Shown: in pieces, positions 1 to 6,574 of the stretch | How positions within the stretch are numbered: position 1 is the first letter of the stretch | Layout: each line of letters opens with the position of its first letter | From: Fusobacterium perfoetens | GTDB lineage: Bacteria; Fusobacteriota; Fusobacteriia; Fusobacteriales; Fusobacteriaceae | Direction: 5' to 3' | NCBI RefSeq assembly: GCF_021531475.1 | Contig: NZ_JADYTX010000013.1 | Span: 1 to 48,643 of the forward strand | DNA: 48,643 nucleotides | Notes under the pieces: model-generated | Told to the model about the DNA's origin: nothing | Database searches by the model: none | Seen by the model: only the letters and a program-made list of their open reading frames with translations | Made by a program: the position numbers and the translations under genes

Positions 1-380
1 AAGATGAATTAGGAGCAGACAGAGTAGTATTCAACGGTCCAGACGAACAATTATTATCAGGACTAGCTATGGGAGCTGACGGAGGAATCGGTGGAACATA
101 CGGAGTAATGCCAGAATTATACTTAGAAATAGAAAGATTATTCAAAGCAGGAGAAATAGCAAAAGCAAGAGAAATCCAATATGAAGCATGTAGAATAATC
201 TATGCAATGTGTGGATGTAAAGGAAACTTATACGCAGTAATGAAAGCAATCTTAAAAATGAGAGAAGGAATTGACTGCGGAAGCGTAAGAAATCCATTAC
301 CAGAATTAGTAGCAGAAGACATGCCAAAAGTAGAAGCATGTGCAAAAATGATAGACGAAGCAATGAAAAAATTCTTCTAA
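1..380 (+). CDS. nanA: N-acetylneuraminate lyase, C-terminal part (5' end outside window)
   Basis: Partial gene, open from the left edge (reading frame begins at base 3), stop at 378-380. The last 125 residues are present. NanA cleaves sialic acid to N-acetylmannosamine and pyruvate in the cytoplasm by a class I (Schiff-base) aldolase mechanism. The visible signature is FNGPDEQLLSGLAMGADGG followed by GIGGTYGVMP, the glycine-rich segment near the end of the NanA TIM barrel, then the usual helical tail. The catalytic Tyr and Lys would lie upstream of the window. Two terminator-like hairpins follow directly, so this is probably the last gene of a sialate-use operon whose other members are not visible. 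Confidence 0.88.
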   Translation, partial: DELGADRVVFNGPDEQLLSGLAMGADGGIGGTYGVMPELYLEIERLFKAGEIAKAREIQYEACRIIYAMCGCKGNLYAVMKAILKMREGIDCGSVRNPLPELVAEDMPKVEACAKMIDEAMKKFF

Positions 381-427
381 TCAATTGAGTAAAAATATAG
401 CTAATTCAAAATTTATAAAAATTAAGG

Positions 428-453
428 GGCTATCTATTTTGATAGCCTTTCTT
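428..453 (+). terminator. Intrinsic terminator after nanA
   Basis: The 7-bp stem GGCTATC (428-434) and GATAGCC (441-447) has a 6-nt loop and is followed by TTTCTT. Confidence 0.7.
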
Positions 454-487
454 AAAATACCAAAGGAAAAATCTTTTGGTATTTTTT
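454..487 (+). terminator. Second tandem terminator hairpin
   Basis: AAAATACCAAA (454-464) pairs with TTTGGTATTTT (475-485) and is followed by more T. It sits directly behind the first hairpin and insulates nanA from the riboswitch promoter. Confidence 0.6.
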
Positions 488-552
488 CTTTTAAAAAATA
501 AAGATACTGTATAATATTTTGTTAAAAAAGATAAAACTTATTTTTCTTTTAC

Positions 553-581
553 TTGACAAAAAAAGTAAAATATATTATGAT
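553..581 (+). promoter_or_regulatory. Sigma-70-type promoter of the riboswitch-purine permease unit
   Basis: TTGACA at 553-558, a 17-bp spacer and TATGAT at 576-581. Transcription would start near 588, about 25 nt before the riboswitch aptamer. Confidence 0.75.
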
Positions 582-611
582 ATGATGTAAAATAATTTAG
601 TTTATTTATTA

Positions 612-682
612 AAGCACTATATAAGCCTATAATATGGTTAGGCGTCTCTACATACAACCGTAAATTGTATACTATGGCCTGC
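612..682 (+). ncRNA. Purine riboswitch aptamer, guanine/hypoxanthine type
   Basis: The three-way-junction purine aptamer is recognisable. J1/2 is TATAA. P2 is GCCTA/TAGGC with loop TAATATGGT. J2/3 is GTCTCTACAT. P3 is ATACAA/TTGTAT around CCGTAAA. J3/1 is ACTAT. The ATATGG and CCGTAAA loops are those that form the L2-L3 kissing contact in this class. The J3/1 base equivalent to position 74 of the xpt aptamer is C (672), which by the known rule selects guanine or hypoxanthine over adenine. It lies just upstream of an NCS2 purine permease, which agrees. P1 is short and imperfect, so the outer boundaries are approximate. Confidence 0.88.
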
Positions 683-705
683 AACAAATTTATTTTATTA
701 TAAGG

Positions 706-737
706 GCCTGAAGCTTTTTCAGGCTCTTTTATATTTT
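706..737 (+). terminator. Riboswitch expression-platform terminator
   Basis: GCCTGAA (706-712) pairs with TTCAGGC (718-724), followed by TCTTTT. The same hexamer GGCCTG occurs at the 3' side of P1 (676-681) and in the terminator's 5' arm (705-710), so both could compete for CAGGC at 720-724. This suggests transcriptional OFF control by guanine. Confidence 0.75.
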
Positions 738-759
738 TTATTTTATTAGGGAGGATTCA

Positions 760-2073
760 ATGGAAAAGTTTTTTAAATTGTCTGAAAAAAACACAACAGT
801 AAGACAAGAAATCATTGCAGGTATCACTACTTTTTTAACTATGGCTTACATAGTTTTTGTTAACCCAGCTATTTTATCAGCTACTGAGATGGATCAAGGA
901 GCATTAATCACAGCTACTTGTCTTTCAGCTATAATTGGTACAGGACTTACAGGTCTTTGGGTAAATGCACCATTTGCTATGGCACCAGGAATGGGACTTA
1001 ACGCTTTCTTTGCTTTTACATTAGTAAAAGGTATGGGAGCAACTTGGGAACAAGCTCTTGGAGTAGTATTTTTATCAGGAATTATATTTGTAATTTTAAC
1101 AGTTACTGGAGTTAGAAAAGCTCTTATCCTTGCAATTCCTATGGAATTAAGACTTGCAACAGGAGCAGGAATTGGTTTATTTATAGCGTTTTTAGGAATG
1201 CAATCAATGGGACTTATAGTAGATAATCCAGCTACACTTGTAGGACTTGGAGCATTTACAAAACCAGTGGCTATTTCAGTTATAGGATTAGTAGTTATGG
1301 CTTTCCTAGAAGTAAGAAAAACTAAAGGTGGAATCTTATTAGGAATAGTAATCACAACTATTTTAGGAATTTTAATGGGAGAAATTGAAGCTCCAAAAAC
1401 AATAATCTCTATGCCACCAAGCATAGCTCCAATAGCTTTCAAACTTGATATATTAGGAGCTTTAAAACCAGCTTTAATGGGAGCAATATTATCATTCCTA
1501 TTTGTTGACTTATTTGATTCTTTAGGAACAATCTTAGCTTGTGCAAATGAAGCAGGGCTTATAGATAAAGATGGAAATGTTGAAAAAATAGATAAAGTAT
1601 TAGAAGTAGACGCTGCATCAACAATGATAGGTTCACTTCTTGGAACTTCAACAGTTACTACATTTGTTGAATCTGCATCAGGAATAGCAGCTGGAGGAAG
1701 AACAGGACTTACTTCTATCACAACAGCAATTTGTTTCTTTATAGCATTATTCTTCTCTCCATTAATCGGAGCCGTACCAGCTTACGCAACAGCACCAGCT
1801 TTAGTTATAGTTGGAGTATTTATGTTTAAAAACTTATTAGACATAGATTTAAGAAATCTTGAAACAGCTATCCCTTGTTTCTTAACAATTGCTATGATGC
1901 CACTTGCTTATAGTATCTCAATAGGACTTGCATTTGGTTTCGTATCATATGTTTTAATCAAAGTGTTTGTAGGAAAAGCAAGAGAAGTAAACTTAATCCT
2001 TTGGATAGTTGCCATATTCTCTTTCTTAGAAATTACAGGTTTAATGAAAGTTTTAGTAGGAAAATTATTCTAG
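760..2073 (+). CDS. NCS2-family guanine/hypoxanthine permease (PbuG/AzgA-like)
   Basis: A 437-residue polytopic inner-membrane protein with about 12-14 hydrophobic segments, expected to import guanine or hypoxanthine with protons. Family hallmarks are the N-terminal FFKLSEKNTTVRQEIIAGIT, then TFLTMAYIVFVNP, NAPFAMAPGMGLNAFFAFT, and in the second half LFVDLFDSLGTI and TSTVTTFVESASGIAAGGRT. These match the AzgA/PbuG branch (COG2252) rather than the UraA or xanthine branches. Its length is normal for the family. GGGAGG lies 7 nt before the ATG. It is preceded by a guanine-type riboswitch with a terminator, so expression should fall when guanine is plentiful. A strong terminator follows, so it is monocistronic. 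Confidence 0.92.
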   Translation: MEKFFKLSEKNTTVRQEIIAGITTFLTMAYIVFVNPAILSATEMDQGALITATCLSAIIGTGLTGLWVNAPFAMAPGMGLNAFFAFTLVKGMGATWEQALGVVFLSGIIFVILTVTGVRKALILAIPMELRLATGAGIGLFIAFLGMQSMGLIVDNPATLVGLGAFTKPVAISVIGLVVMAFLEVRKTKGGILLGIVITTILGILMGEIEAPKTIISMPPSIAPIAFKLDILGALKPALMGAILSFLFVDLFDSLGTILACANEAGLIDKDGNVEKIDKVLEVDAASTMIGSLLGTSTVTTFVESASGIAAGGRTGLTSITTAICFFIALFFSPLIGAVPAYATAPALVIVGVFMFKNLLDIDLRNLETAIPCFLTIAMMPLAYSISIGLAFGFVSYVLIKVFVGKAREVNLILWIVAIFSFLEITGLMKVLVGKLF

Positions 2074-2100
2074 CATAAATTAAAGAAATAGTATATAATA

Positions 2101-2137
2101 TATAGTGTAACATTTTTATGTTACACTATATTTTTTT
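2101..2137 (+). terminator. Intrinsic terminator after purine permease
   Basis: A perfect 13-bp stem TATAGTGTAACAT (2101-2113) and ATGTTACACTATA (2118-2130) has a 4-nt loop and a 7-T tail. Confidence 0.88.
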
Positions 2138-2161
2138 ATTGTAAATTAAGGAGAAAATATT

Positions 2162-3112
2162 ATGTTAGAGAATCTTTTAGTATCGCTAAATGTTGTATTT
2201 CCCATTTTTGTTATGTTGACAATAGGGGTTTATGTGAGAAAGAAAAAAATGGTAACAGATCAGTCCCTATCTGTTATGAATAAACTTGTGTTTAGAATAT
2301 TTATGAGTTCTCTACTTTTTATAAATATCTCAAATATGGATATAAAAGCAGTTCTTGATGTAAGAAATTTAAAATTAGTTTTAATTATCTGGGGAGCTTT
2401 ATTTTCTATAACTGTGCTTTGTTATTTTTTATTTGAAAAAACTATGACTGATAGAAATCAAATACCAGTTATGATACAAGGAGCTTATAGAGCAAACTTA
2501 GCACTTTTTGGAATACCTATGGCAATGTCTTTATATGGAGAAAAGGGTCTTGGAGTGATGTCACTTGTGAGTGCTGCTGCAATTCCTCTTACAAATATGA
2601 TGGCGGTAAGTCTTTTGGAAGGGTATGCTACAAAAAAAGTAAATGTAAAGAAAGTTTTAATCTCTATTGCAAAAAATCCTTTGATTATTTGTAGTACCCT
2701 GGCTTTGATTGTGGTATTTCTTGATATAAAACTTCCAAAACTTATAAAAAATCCTATTGTAAGTCTTGGGCAAGTGGCTACACCTCTTTCATTTGTGGTT
2801 TTAGGGGCAACTTTAAAATTTGACAGCCTTGTAAAAAATCTTAAACTTAGTATGGTAGCAAATACAATAAAACTTATAATTCTTCCATTGATAGCTGTAA
2901 GTATTGGAATAAAAGCTGGATTTACTAATGAATATTTGCTTGGAATTTTAGGGGCAACAGGAGCTCCAGGAGCAGTATCATCTTTTATTATGGTTAAAGA
3001 GATTGGAGGAGATGAAAATTTAGCAGCGGAACTTGTGGTTTCTTCAACTCTTTTATCAATACTTACTTTATTTGTATGGATATTTGTTTTAAAAACTTTT
3101 GGTTATTTATAA
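2162..3112 (+). CDS. AEC-family (auxin efflux carrier-like) transporter
   Basis: A 316-residue membrane protein with about ten hydrophobic segments in two halves. Support comes from the N-terminal VVFPIFVMLTIGVYVRKK, the first-half motif GAYRANLALFGIPMAMSLYG, and the second-half GILGATGAPGAVSSFIM, all typical of bacterial Mem_trans (PF03547) proteins. These export or exchange small organic acids such as malate; the substrate cannot be told from sequence. AAGGAG precedes the ATG at 2162. It stands between the permease terminator and a small gene 17 nt downstream, so it may form a short operon with the next two reading frames. Confidence 0.85.
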   Translation: MLENLLVSLNVVFPIFVMLTIGVYVRKKKMVTDQSLSVMNKLVFRIFMSSLLFINISNMDIKAVLDVRNLKLVLIIWGALFSITVLCYFLFEKTMTDRNQIPVMIQGAYRANLALFGIPMAMSLYGEKGLGVMSLVSAAAIPLTNMMAVSLLEGYATKKVNVKKVLISIAKNPLIICSTLALIVVFLDIKLPKLIKNPIVSLGQVATPLSFVVLGATLKFDSLVKNLKLSMVANTIKLIILPLIAVSIGIKAGFTNEYLLGILGATGAPGAVSSFIMVKEIGGDENLAAELVVSSTLLSILTLFVWIFVLKTFGYL

Positions 3113-3128
3113 GAAAATTGGAGAGAAG

Positions 3129-3260
3129 ATGACAGATAAAGAGATTGAAATTCAAATGGAAAAAGCCATAGATAAAATTCCGTGGGAGATAAAAAAAATA
3201 AAAGTAATACTTTTTTTAATAAAAAACTTTAGAAAATTAAAGGGATTTTTAAAAATATAA
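3129..3260 (+). CDS. Small basic protein of unknown function (43 aa)
   Basis: A short reading frame beginning ATG ACA GAT AAA GAG, ending TAA at 3258-3260, preceded by GGAGAG four bases before the start. The product starts acidic (MTDKEIEIQMEKAIDKIPWE) and ends in a lysine-rich, hydrophobic helix (KVILFLIKNFRKLKGFLKI) that could be amphipathic. It lies 16 nt after the AEC gene and 12 nt before the next gene, so it fills the gap as an operon member would. I do not recognise the family. The good ribosome site and tight packing argue for translation; its small size argues caution. Confidence 0.45.
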   Translation: MTDKEIEIQMEKAIDKIPWEIKKIKVILFLIKNFRKLKGFLKI

Positions 3261-3272
3261 TTGGAGGATAGA

Positions 3273-3554
3273 ATGGATAAAAAAGTTGAAAAATTAGTTA
3301 GAAAAATAGATGAAGAATTTAAAAAAAGAGGATTTGAAATAACTGAGGATTTAGAAGAACTTGTTGAAACAACTCCTAGCGTAGAAAAAGCTTTAGGAAA
3401 TACAAATTTTAATAGCATTGAGATATTTCAAGTAGATGAAGAAAATGCAATAGGATTTACACTAGATGAGATGCAAGTAAACTTCTTTATAGAATATGGA
3501 GAAGATGAAGAAGGACCTTGGTATGAGGCGTCTGCTGAAATAATCAATTTCTAA
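3273..3554 (+). CDS. Small acidic protein of unknown function (93 aa)
   Basis: The start was set at ATG 3273 because the ribosome site GGAGGA (3263-3268) ends five bases before it. A possible upstream TTG at 3261 would put that site inside the coding region. The product is soluble with no signal peptide or membrane segment: a basic N-terminal helix (MDKKVEKLVRKIDEEFKKRG), then an acidic half rich in Asp and Glu ending EGPWYEASAEIINF. The pattern suggests a small alpha/beta cytoplasmic protein. I do not recognise a family. A strong terminator follows. Confidence 0.65.
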   Translation: MDKKVEKLVRKIDEEFKKRGFEITEDLEELVETTPSVEKALGNTNFNSIEIFQVDEENAIGFTLDEMQVNFFIEYGEDEEGPWYEASAEIINF

Positions 3555-3578
3555 AAATAAAAATAAGATAAAAAATGG

Positions 3579-3622
3579 GCTGTTGTGTCATAAAATATAT
3601 ATGATTTACAACAGCTTTTTTT
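3579..3622 (+). terminator. Intrinsic terminator
   Basis: GCTGTTGT (3579-3586) pairs with ACAACAGC (3608-3615), extended by TCAT/ATGA further in, then a 7-T run. It closes the 2162-3554 group. Confidence 0.85.
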
Positions 3623-3638
3623 AATAAAAAAATAATGT

Positions 3639-3667
3639 TTGACTTGAAAAAATTAAAGGAATATAAT
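3639..3667 (+). promoter_or_regulatory. Sigma-70-type promoter for lrgAB
   Basis: TTGACT (3639-3644), exactly 17 bp, then a perfect TATAAT (3662-3667). It lies inside what a longest-frame reading would take as the lrgA N-terminus, so the true lrgA start must be downstream. The first transcribed base would be near 3674. Confidence 0.8.
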
Positions 3668-3709
3668 ATACAGGTATTTTTTAAAAAAGTTAAAAAAGGG
3701 GGCAACATT

Positions 3710-4060
3710 TTGTTTATTCAGCTTTTAATTTTATTGTCTATTAATTTTGTCGGTATTCTTATCCAAAAGTTTTTTCATCTACCTTTACCAGGAACTATAA
3801 TAGGTATGATGATACTTTTTATATTACTATACACAAAAGTTTTAACAGAGAAAACTATTGGAGATATATGTGATTTTCTTATAAAGATAATGGTACTTCT
3901 GTTTTTACCTCCAATAATCGATTTGATAGAAAACTTTGATTTGTTAAGAGTAGGATTTTTGAAAATTATATTTTTATTAGTAGTGACAACAGCTATCACA
4001 ATGGTTGTCACAGGAAAAACAGTAGACTTTTTAATTAGAATGAAAGAGGGGAAAAAATAA
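3710..4060 (+). CDS. lrgA: LrgA/CidA-family holin-like membrane protein
   Basis: A 116-residue protein with four predicted membrane helices. LrgA/CidA proteins form membrane pores or modulate them, influencing murein hydrolase activity, cell lysis and, in some species, pyruvate or glycolate movement. The core starts LFIQLLILLSINFVGILIQK and contains LPGTIIGMMILFILLY, the family's conserved PG-hhG motif. The start was placed at TTG 3710: AAGGGGG (3696-3702) ends seven bases upstream, whereas the ATG at 3635 has no ribosome site, abuts a terminator and precedes the promoter (3639-3667). The gene overlaps lrgB by one base (TAATG), the usual arrangement of these partners. Confidence 0.85.
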   Translation: MFIQLLILLSINFVGILIQKFFHLPLPGTIIGMMILFILLYTKVLTEKTIGDICDFLIKIMVLLFLPPIIDLIENFDLLRVGFLKIIFLLVVTTAITMVVTGKTVDFLIRMKEGKK

Positions 4061-4755
4061 TGAGTATGGAAATTTTAAACAGTCCACTTTTTGGGCTTAT
4101 ACTAACAATTTTGGCTTTTAACATAGGGCTTTATATATTTGAAAAATCTGGAAAATTTCCATTATTTAATCCATTGCTTATAAGTGGAATAATAGTTATA
4201 AGTTTGATGGAGGGATTTAATATTCCACTAAGTTATTATCAAAAAGGTGGGGTTATGTTATCGTTTTTCTTAGCACCAGCCACAATAGCTCTTGCACTTC
4301 CTCTTTATAGACAGGTTGATAAATTGAGAGAACATTTTTTCCCAATCATTGTTGGAGCTTTAGTAGGAGCAGTGACAGCTATTGTATCGATAATATTTAT
4401 AGGAAAAGCTTTGGGAATTGATGAAGTTCTTCTTAAATCTTTTATGCCAAAATCAATCACAACACCTCTTGGAATAGAGTTAAGTGCTTTGGTTGGAGGA
4501 ATTCCTGCAATAACAATTTTCGCTATAATAATTACTGGGATAACTGGAAATGCTATCGCTCCATTTATCTGTAAATATTTTGGAATAAAACACCCAGTAG
4601 CAAAAGGTTTAGGAATTGGAATATCAAGCCACGCTGTTGGAACAGCAAAAGCTATTGAAATGGGAGAGATTGAGGGAGCTATGAGTGCTTTATCAATAGT
4701 AATAGCTGGGATAATTACTTTTTTAGTAGCACCACTTTTATTATTCTTAATCTAG
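4060..4755 (+). CDS. lrgB: LrgB/CidB-family membrane protein
   Basis: A 231-residue protein with about six or seven membrane segments, partner of LrgA. Family motifs are LLISGIIVI, FFLAPATIALALPLYRQVD, the signature PKSITTPLGIELSALVGGIP, and GLGIGISSHAVGTAKAIEMG. Its length is normal. The ATG overlaps the lrgA stop; GAGGGG lies upstream with an A-rich spacer, and a second ATG at 4066 is also possible. In the Bacillus/Staphylococcus models the pair counteracts or supports lysis; in other species it moves small carboxylates. No LytSR-type regulator is visible nearby. The start region (4048-4063) is strikingly complementary to the 5' part of the small RNAs proposed at 13.4-13.8 kb. Confidence 0.9.
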   Translation: MSMEILNSPLFGLILTILAFNIGLYIFEKSGKFPLFNPLLISGIIVISLMEGFNIPLSYYQKGGVMLSFFLAPATIALALPLYRQVDKLREHFFPIIVGALVGAVTAIVSIIFIGKALGIDEVLLKSFMPKSITTPLGIELSALVGGIPAITIFAIIITGITGNAIAPFICKYFGIKHPVAKGLGIGISSHAVGTAKAIEMGEIEGAMSALSIVIAGIITFLVAPLLLFLI

Positions 4756-4764
4756 GGAGGAAAT

Positions 4765-5382
4765 GTGAAAATATATTTTGTACGCCACGGAGAAACTGAA
4801 TGGAATGTAAAAAAAATATTTCAAGGGGTAAAAGATTCTCCTTTAACAAGTCTTGGGAAAGAGCAAGCTAGAAAATTAAAAAATAGATTAAATCAGTTAG
4901 ATTTTGATTATTTTTATTCATCTCCACTTGGGAGAGCCAAAGAAACTTTAAGAATACTTACAGAGGATAGAAAAAATATTACTTTGGGAGAGATAGAAAA
5001 TTTTAGAGAGATTGATATGGGAGAGATGGAAGGAGTTCCAAGAGATGATTTTGAAAGAAAATACCCTGTTCAATTTAATAATCTTTGGTACAATGGAAAA
5101 GATTATGATCCAAGTGAATATAAGGGAGAAAATTTCCAAGGAGTAATAGATAGAGTAAAAAAAGGCTTAGATTTTTTAGTGACAAATCATAAAAAAGATG
5201 ATAAAATTCTTGTAGTTTCTCACGGAATTGCTTTAGAGGCAATATTTGCTTGTATAAATAACGAGGGAGTGGAAACTTTTTCAGAAAGAAAAGTTCCAGA
5301 GAATACAAGTCTTACAATAGTAGAGTATATAGACAATCAATTTAAAATTTTGGATTTTTCTAATACTTCACATCTGGACTAA
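4765..5382 (+). CDS. Histidine phosphatase family protein (phosphoglycerate mutase-like)
   Basis: A 205-residue cytoplasmic protein of the branch-2 histidine phosphatase superfamily. The N-terminal KIYFVRHGETEWN carries the catalytic R7-H8-G9 triad; the second essential histidine is in ILVVSHGIALEAI near residue 153; the conserved acid is in FREIDMGEMEG. These enzymes remove phosphate from small molecules (phosphoglycerate, cobalamin precursors, nucleotides or sugar phosphates); the substrate here is not evident and no cobalamin genes are nearby. It starts at GTG 4765, with GGGAGG just upstream; the ATG two bases before is out of frame. It follows lrgB by 9 nt and precedes dapF by 18 nt, so it is probably co-transcribed with both. 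Confidence 0.88.
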   Translation: MKIYFVRHGETEWNVKKIFQGVKDSPLTSLGKEQARKLKNRLNQLDFDYFYSSPLGRAKETLRILTEDRKNITLGEIENFREIDMGEMEGVPRDDFERKYPVQFNNLWYNGKDYDPSEYKGENFQGVIDRVKKGLDFLVTNHKKDDKILVVSHGIALEAIFACINNEGVETFSERKVPENTSLTIVEYIDNQFKILDFSNTSHLD

Positions 5383-5400
5383 TAAAAAGGGGGAGATAAG

Positions 5401-6237
5401 ATGAGATTTACAAAAATGCAAGGGGCTGGAAATGATTTTTTATTAGTAAATGGTTTTGAATATAATTTGGAAGAAATAGTTCCAAAAATAAAAAATCTAT
5501 GTGATAGAAGATTTGGTGTTGGAGGAGATGGGCTTATGGTAGCTCTTCCAAGCGAAACTTGTGATGTAAAAATGTATTACTACAACAGTGACGGTTCACA
5601 AGGTGAAATGTGTGGTAATGGACTTAGATGTTTTGTAAAATTTGTCTATGAAAAAGGAATAGTAAACAAAGAAAATCTGAAAATAGAAACTTTAGCAGGA
5701 GTTCAATCTGCTGACCTTATAACAGAAAATGGAAAGGTAAAACAAGTTGAAATAGAAATAAGTAATCCTATATTTGAGCCTAAAAAAATTCCTGTGGAAG
5801 TAGAGGGAGAAAATGCTTTTAATCAAGAGTTGGAAGTTTTTGGAGAAAAAGTTAAATTCTCTACAATATTTTTAGGTGTACCTCATACAGTTATCTTTAT
5901 GGATAATGAAAATCAATATGATATAAATAAATTTGGGAAAGAGATAGAAAAACACCCATTATTCCCAAGAAAAACAAATGTAAACTTTATAGTTGTAGAG
6001 GATAGAAAAACTATAAAAATATTTACTTGGGAAAGAGGTGCTGGAAGAACTTTAGCTTGCGGTACTGGTTCTTGTTCAGCTGGTCTTGTATCTTACAAAT
6101 TAGGTTTTACAGATAAAGAGGCAAAAATCATAACAGAAGGTGGAGATCTGTTTGTAAATGTATTAGAAAATAGTGTAAGACTTCGTGGTGGAGCAGAGAT
6201 AACTTTTGAAGGTGAAGTTGATTTATCAAAATATTAA
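5401..6237 (+). CDS. dapF: Diaminopimelate epimerase
   Basis: A 278-residue PLP-independent epimerase converting LL- to meso-diaminopimelate for peptidoglycan cross-links and lysine synthesis. The two catalytic cysteines are visible: Cys71 in EMCGNGLRC and Cys220 in LACGTGSCSAG, with the conserved ERGAGRT just before the latter. The N-terminal FTKMQGAGNDFLLV is also canonical. Fusobacterium nucleatum is known to use meso-lanthionine in its peptidoglycan, and DapF can act on lanthionine, so either amino acid could be the real substrate. GGGGGAG lies nine bases before the ATG. It is the last gene of the lrgA-lrgB-phosphatase-dapF run; a long palindrome and a terminator follow. Confidence 0.95.
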   Translation: MRFTKMQGAGNDFLLVNGFEYNLEEIVPKIKNLCDRRFGVGGDGLMVALPSETCDVKMYYYNSDGSQGEMCGNGLRCFVKFVYEKGIVNKENLKIETLAGVQSADLITENGKVKQVEIEISNPIFEPKKIPVEVEGENAFNQELEVFGEKVKFSTIFLGVPHTVIFMDNENQYDINKFGKEIEKHPLFPRKTNVNFIVVEDRKTIKIFTWERGAGRTLACGTGSCSAGLVSYKLGFTDKEAKIITEGGDLFVNVLENSVRLRGGAEITFEGEVDLSKY

Positions 6238-6249
6238 TCTATAAATAAA

Positions 6250-6409
6250 AAACTTTGAATTACTTCATACTTCAAGAAATTGATTAACTACGGTTTATCT
6301 CTCTAAAATCTCAAAACTCGCTAGCGCTCAAACAGTTGAGATTTTTAGCGTTCGATAAATCCTTGTTATTCTAATTTCTTTCAGTAAATTACGTAATTCT
6401 TAAAGTTTT
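6250..6409. repeat. Long imperfect palindrome (about 160 bp), possible MITE or REP-like element
   Basis: The 300-base gap after dapF holds a large interrupted inverted repeat. Matching blocks, read inward, are AACTTTGAATTAC (6251-6263) with GTAATTCTTAAAGTT (6393-6407), CTTCAAGAAATT with AATTTCTTTCAG, GGTTTATC (6292-6299) with GATAAATCC (6354-6362), and TAAAATCTCAA (6304-6314) with TTGAGATTTTTA (6336-6347). The centre is CTCGCTAGCGCTC. No reading frame lies in it. Its size and symmetry fit a small non-autonomous mobile element or a dispersed structured repeat. No second copy is seen in this window. Confidence 0.6.
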
Positions 6410-6435
6410 TTAAATTAAAATATAATTATGTAAAT

Positions 6436-6491
6436 AAAAATAGGATTTTATTTAGAAAAATTTTTAGAAAAAATCCTATTTTTCTTTTTTT
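6436..6491 (+). terminator. Intrinsic terminator of the lrgAB-dapF unit
   Basis: AAAAATAGGATTTT (6436-6449) pairs with AAAATCCTATTTTT (6470-6483), followed by CTTTTTTT. The stem can also act on the opposite strand. Confidence 0.75.
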
Positions 6492-6574
6492 GAAAAAAAT
6501 TAAAAAATTTTTTAGCAATTTAGCAAAAAATACAGTCTATATAAATGGATAAAAAAATAAATTTTGGAGGAAAT

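Noticed and set aside
894-1721. 275-codon open frame on the minus strand within the purine permease
   Set aside because: It lies wholly opposite a certain gene, has no ribosome site, and its translation (Ile/Pro/Ala/Ser-rich) is the mirror of membrane-protein codons.
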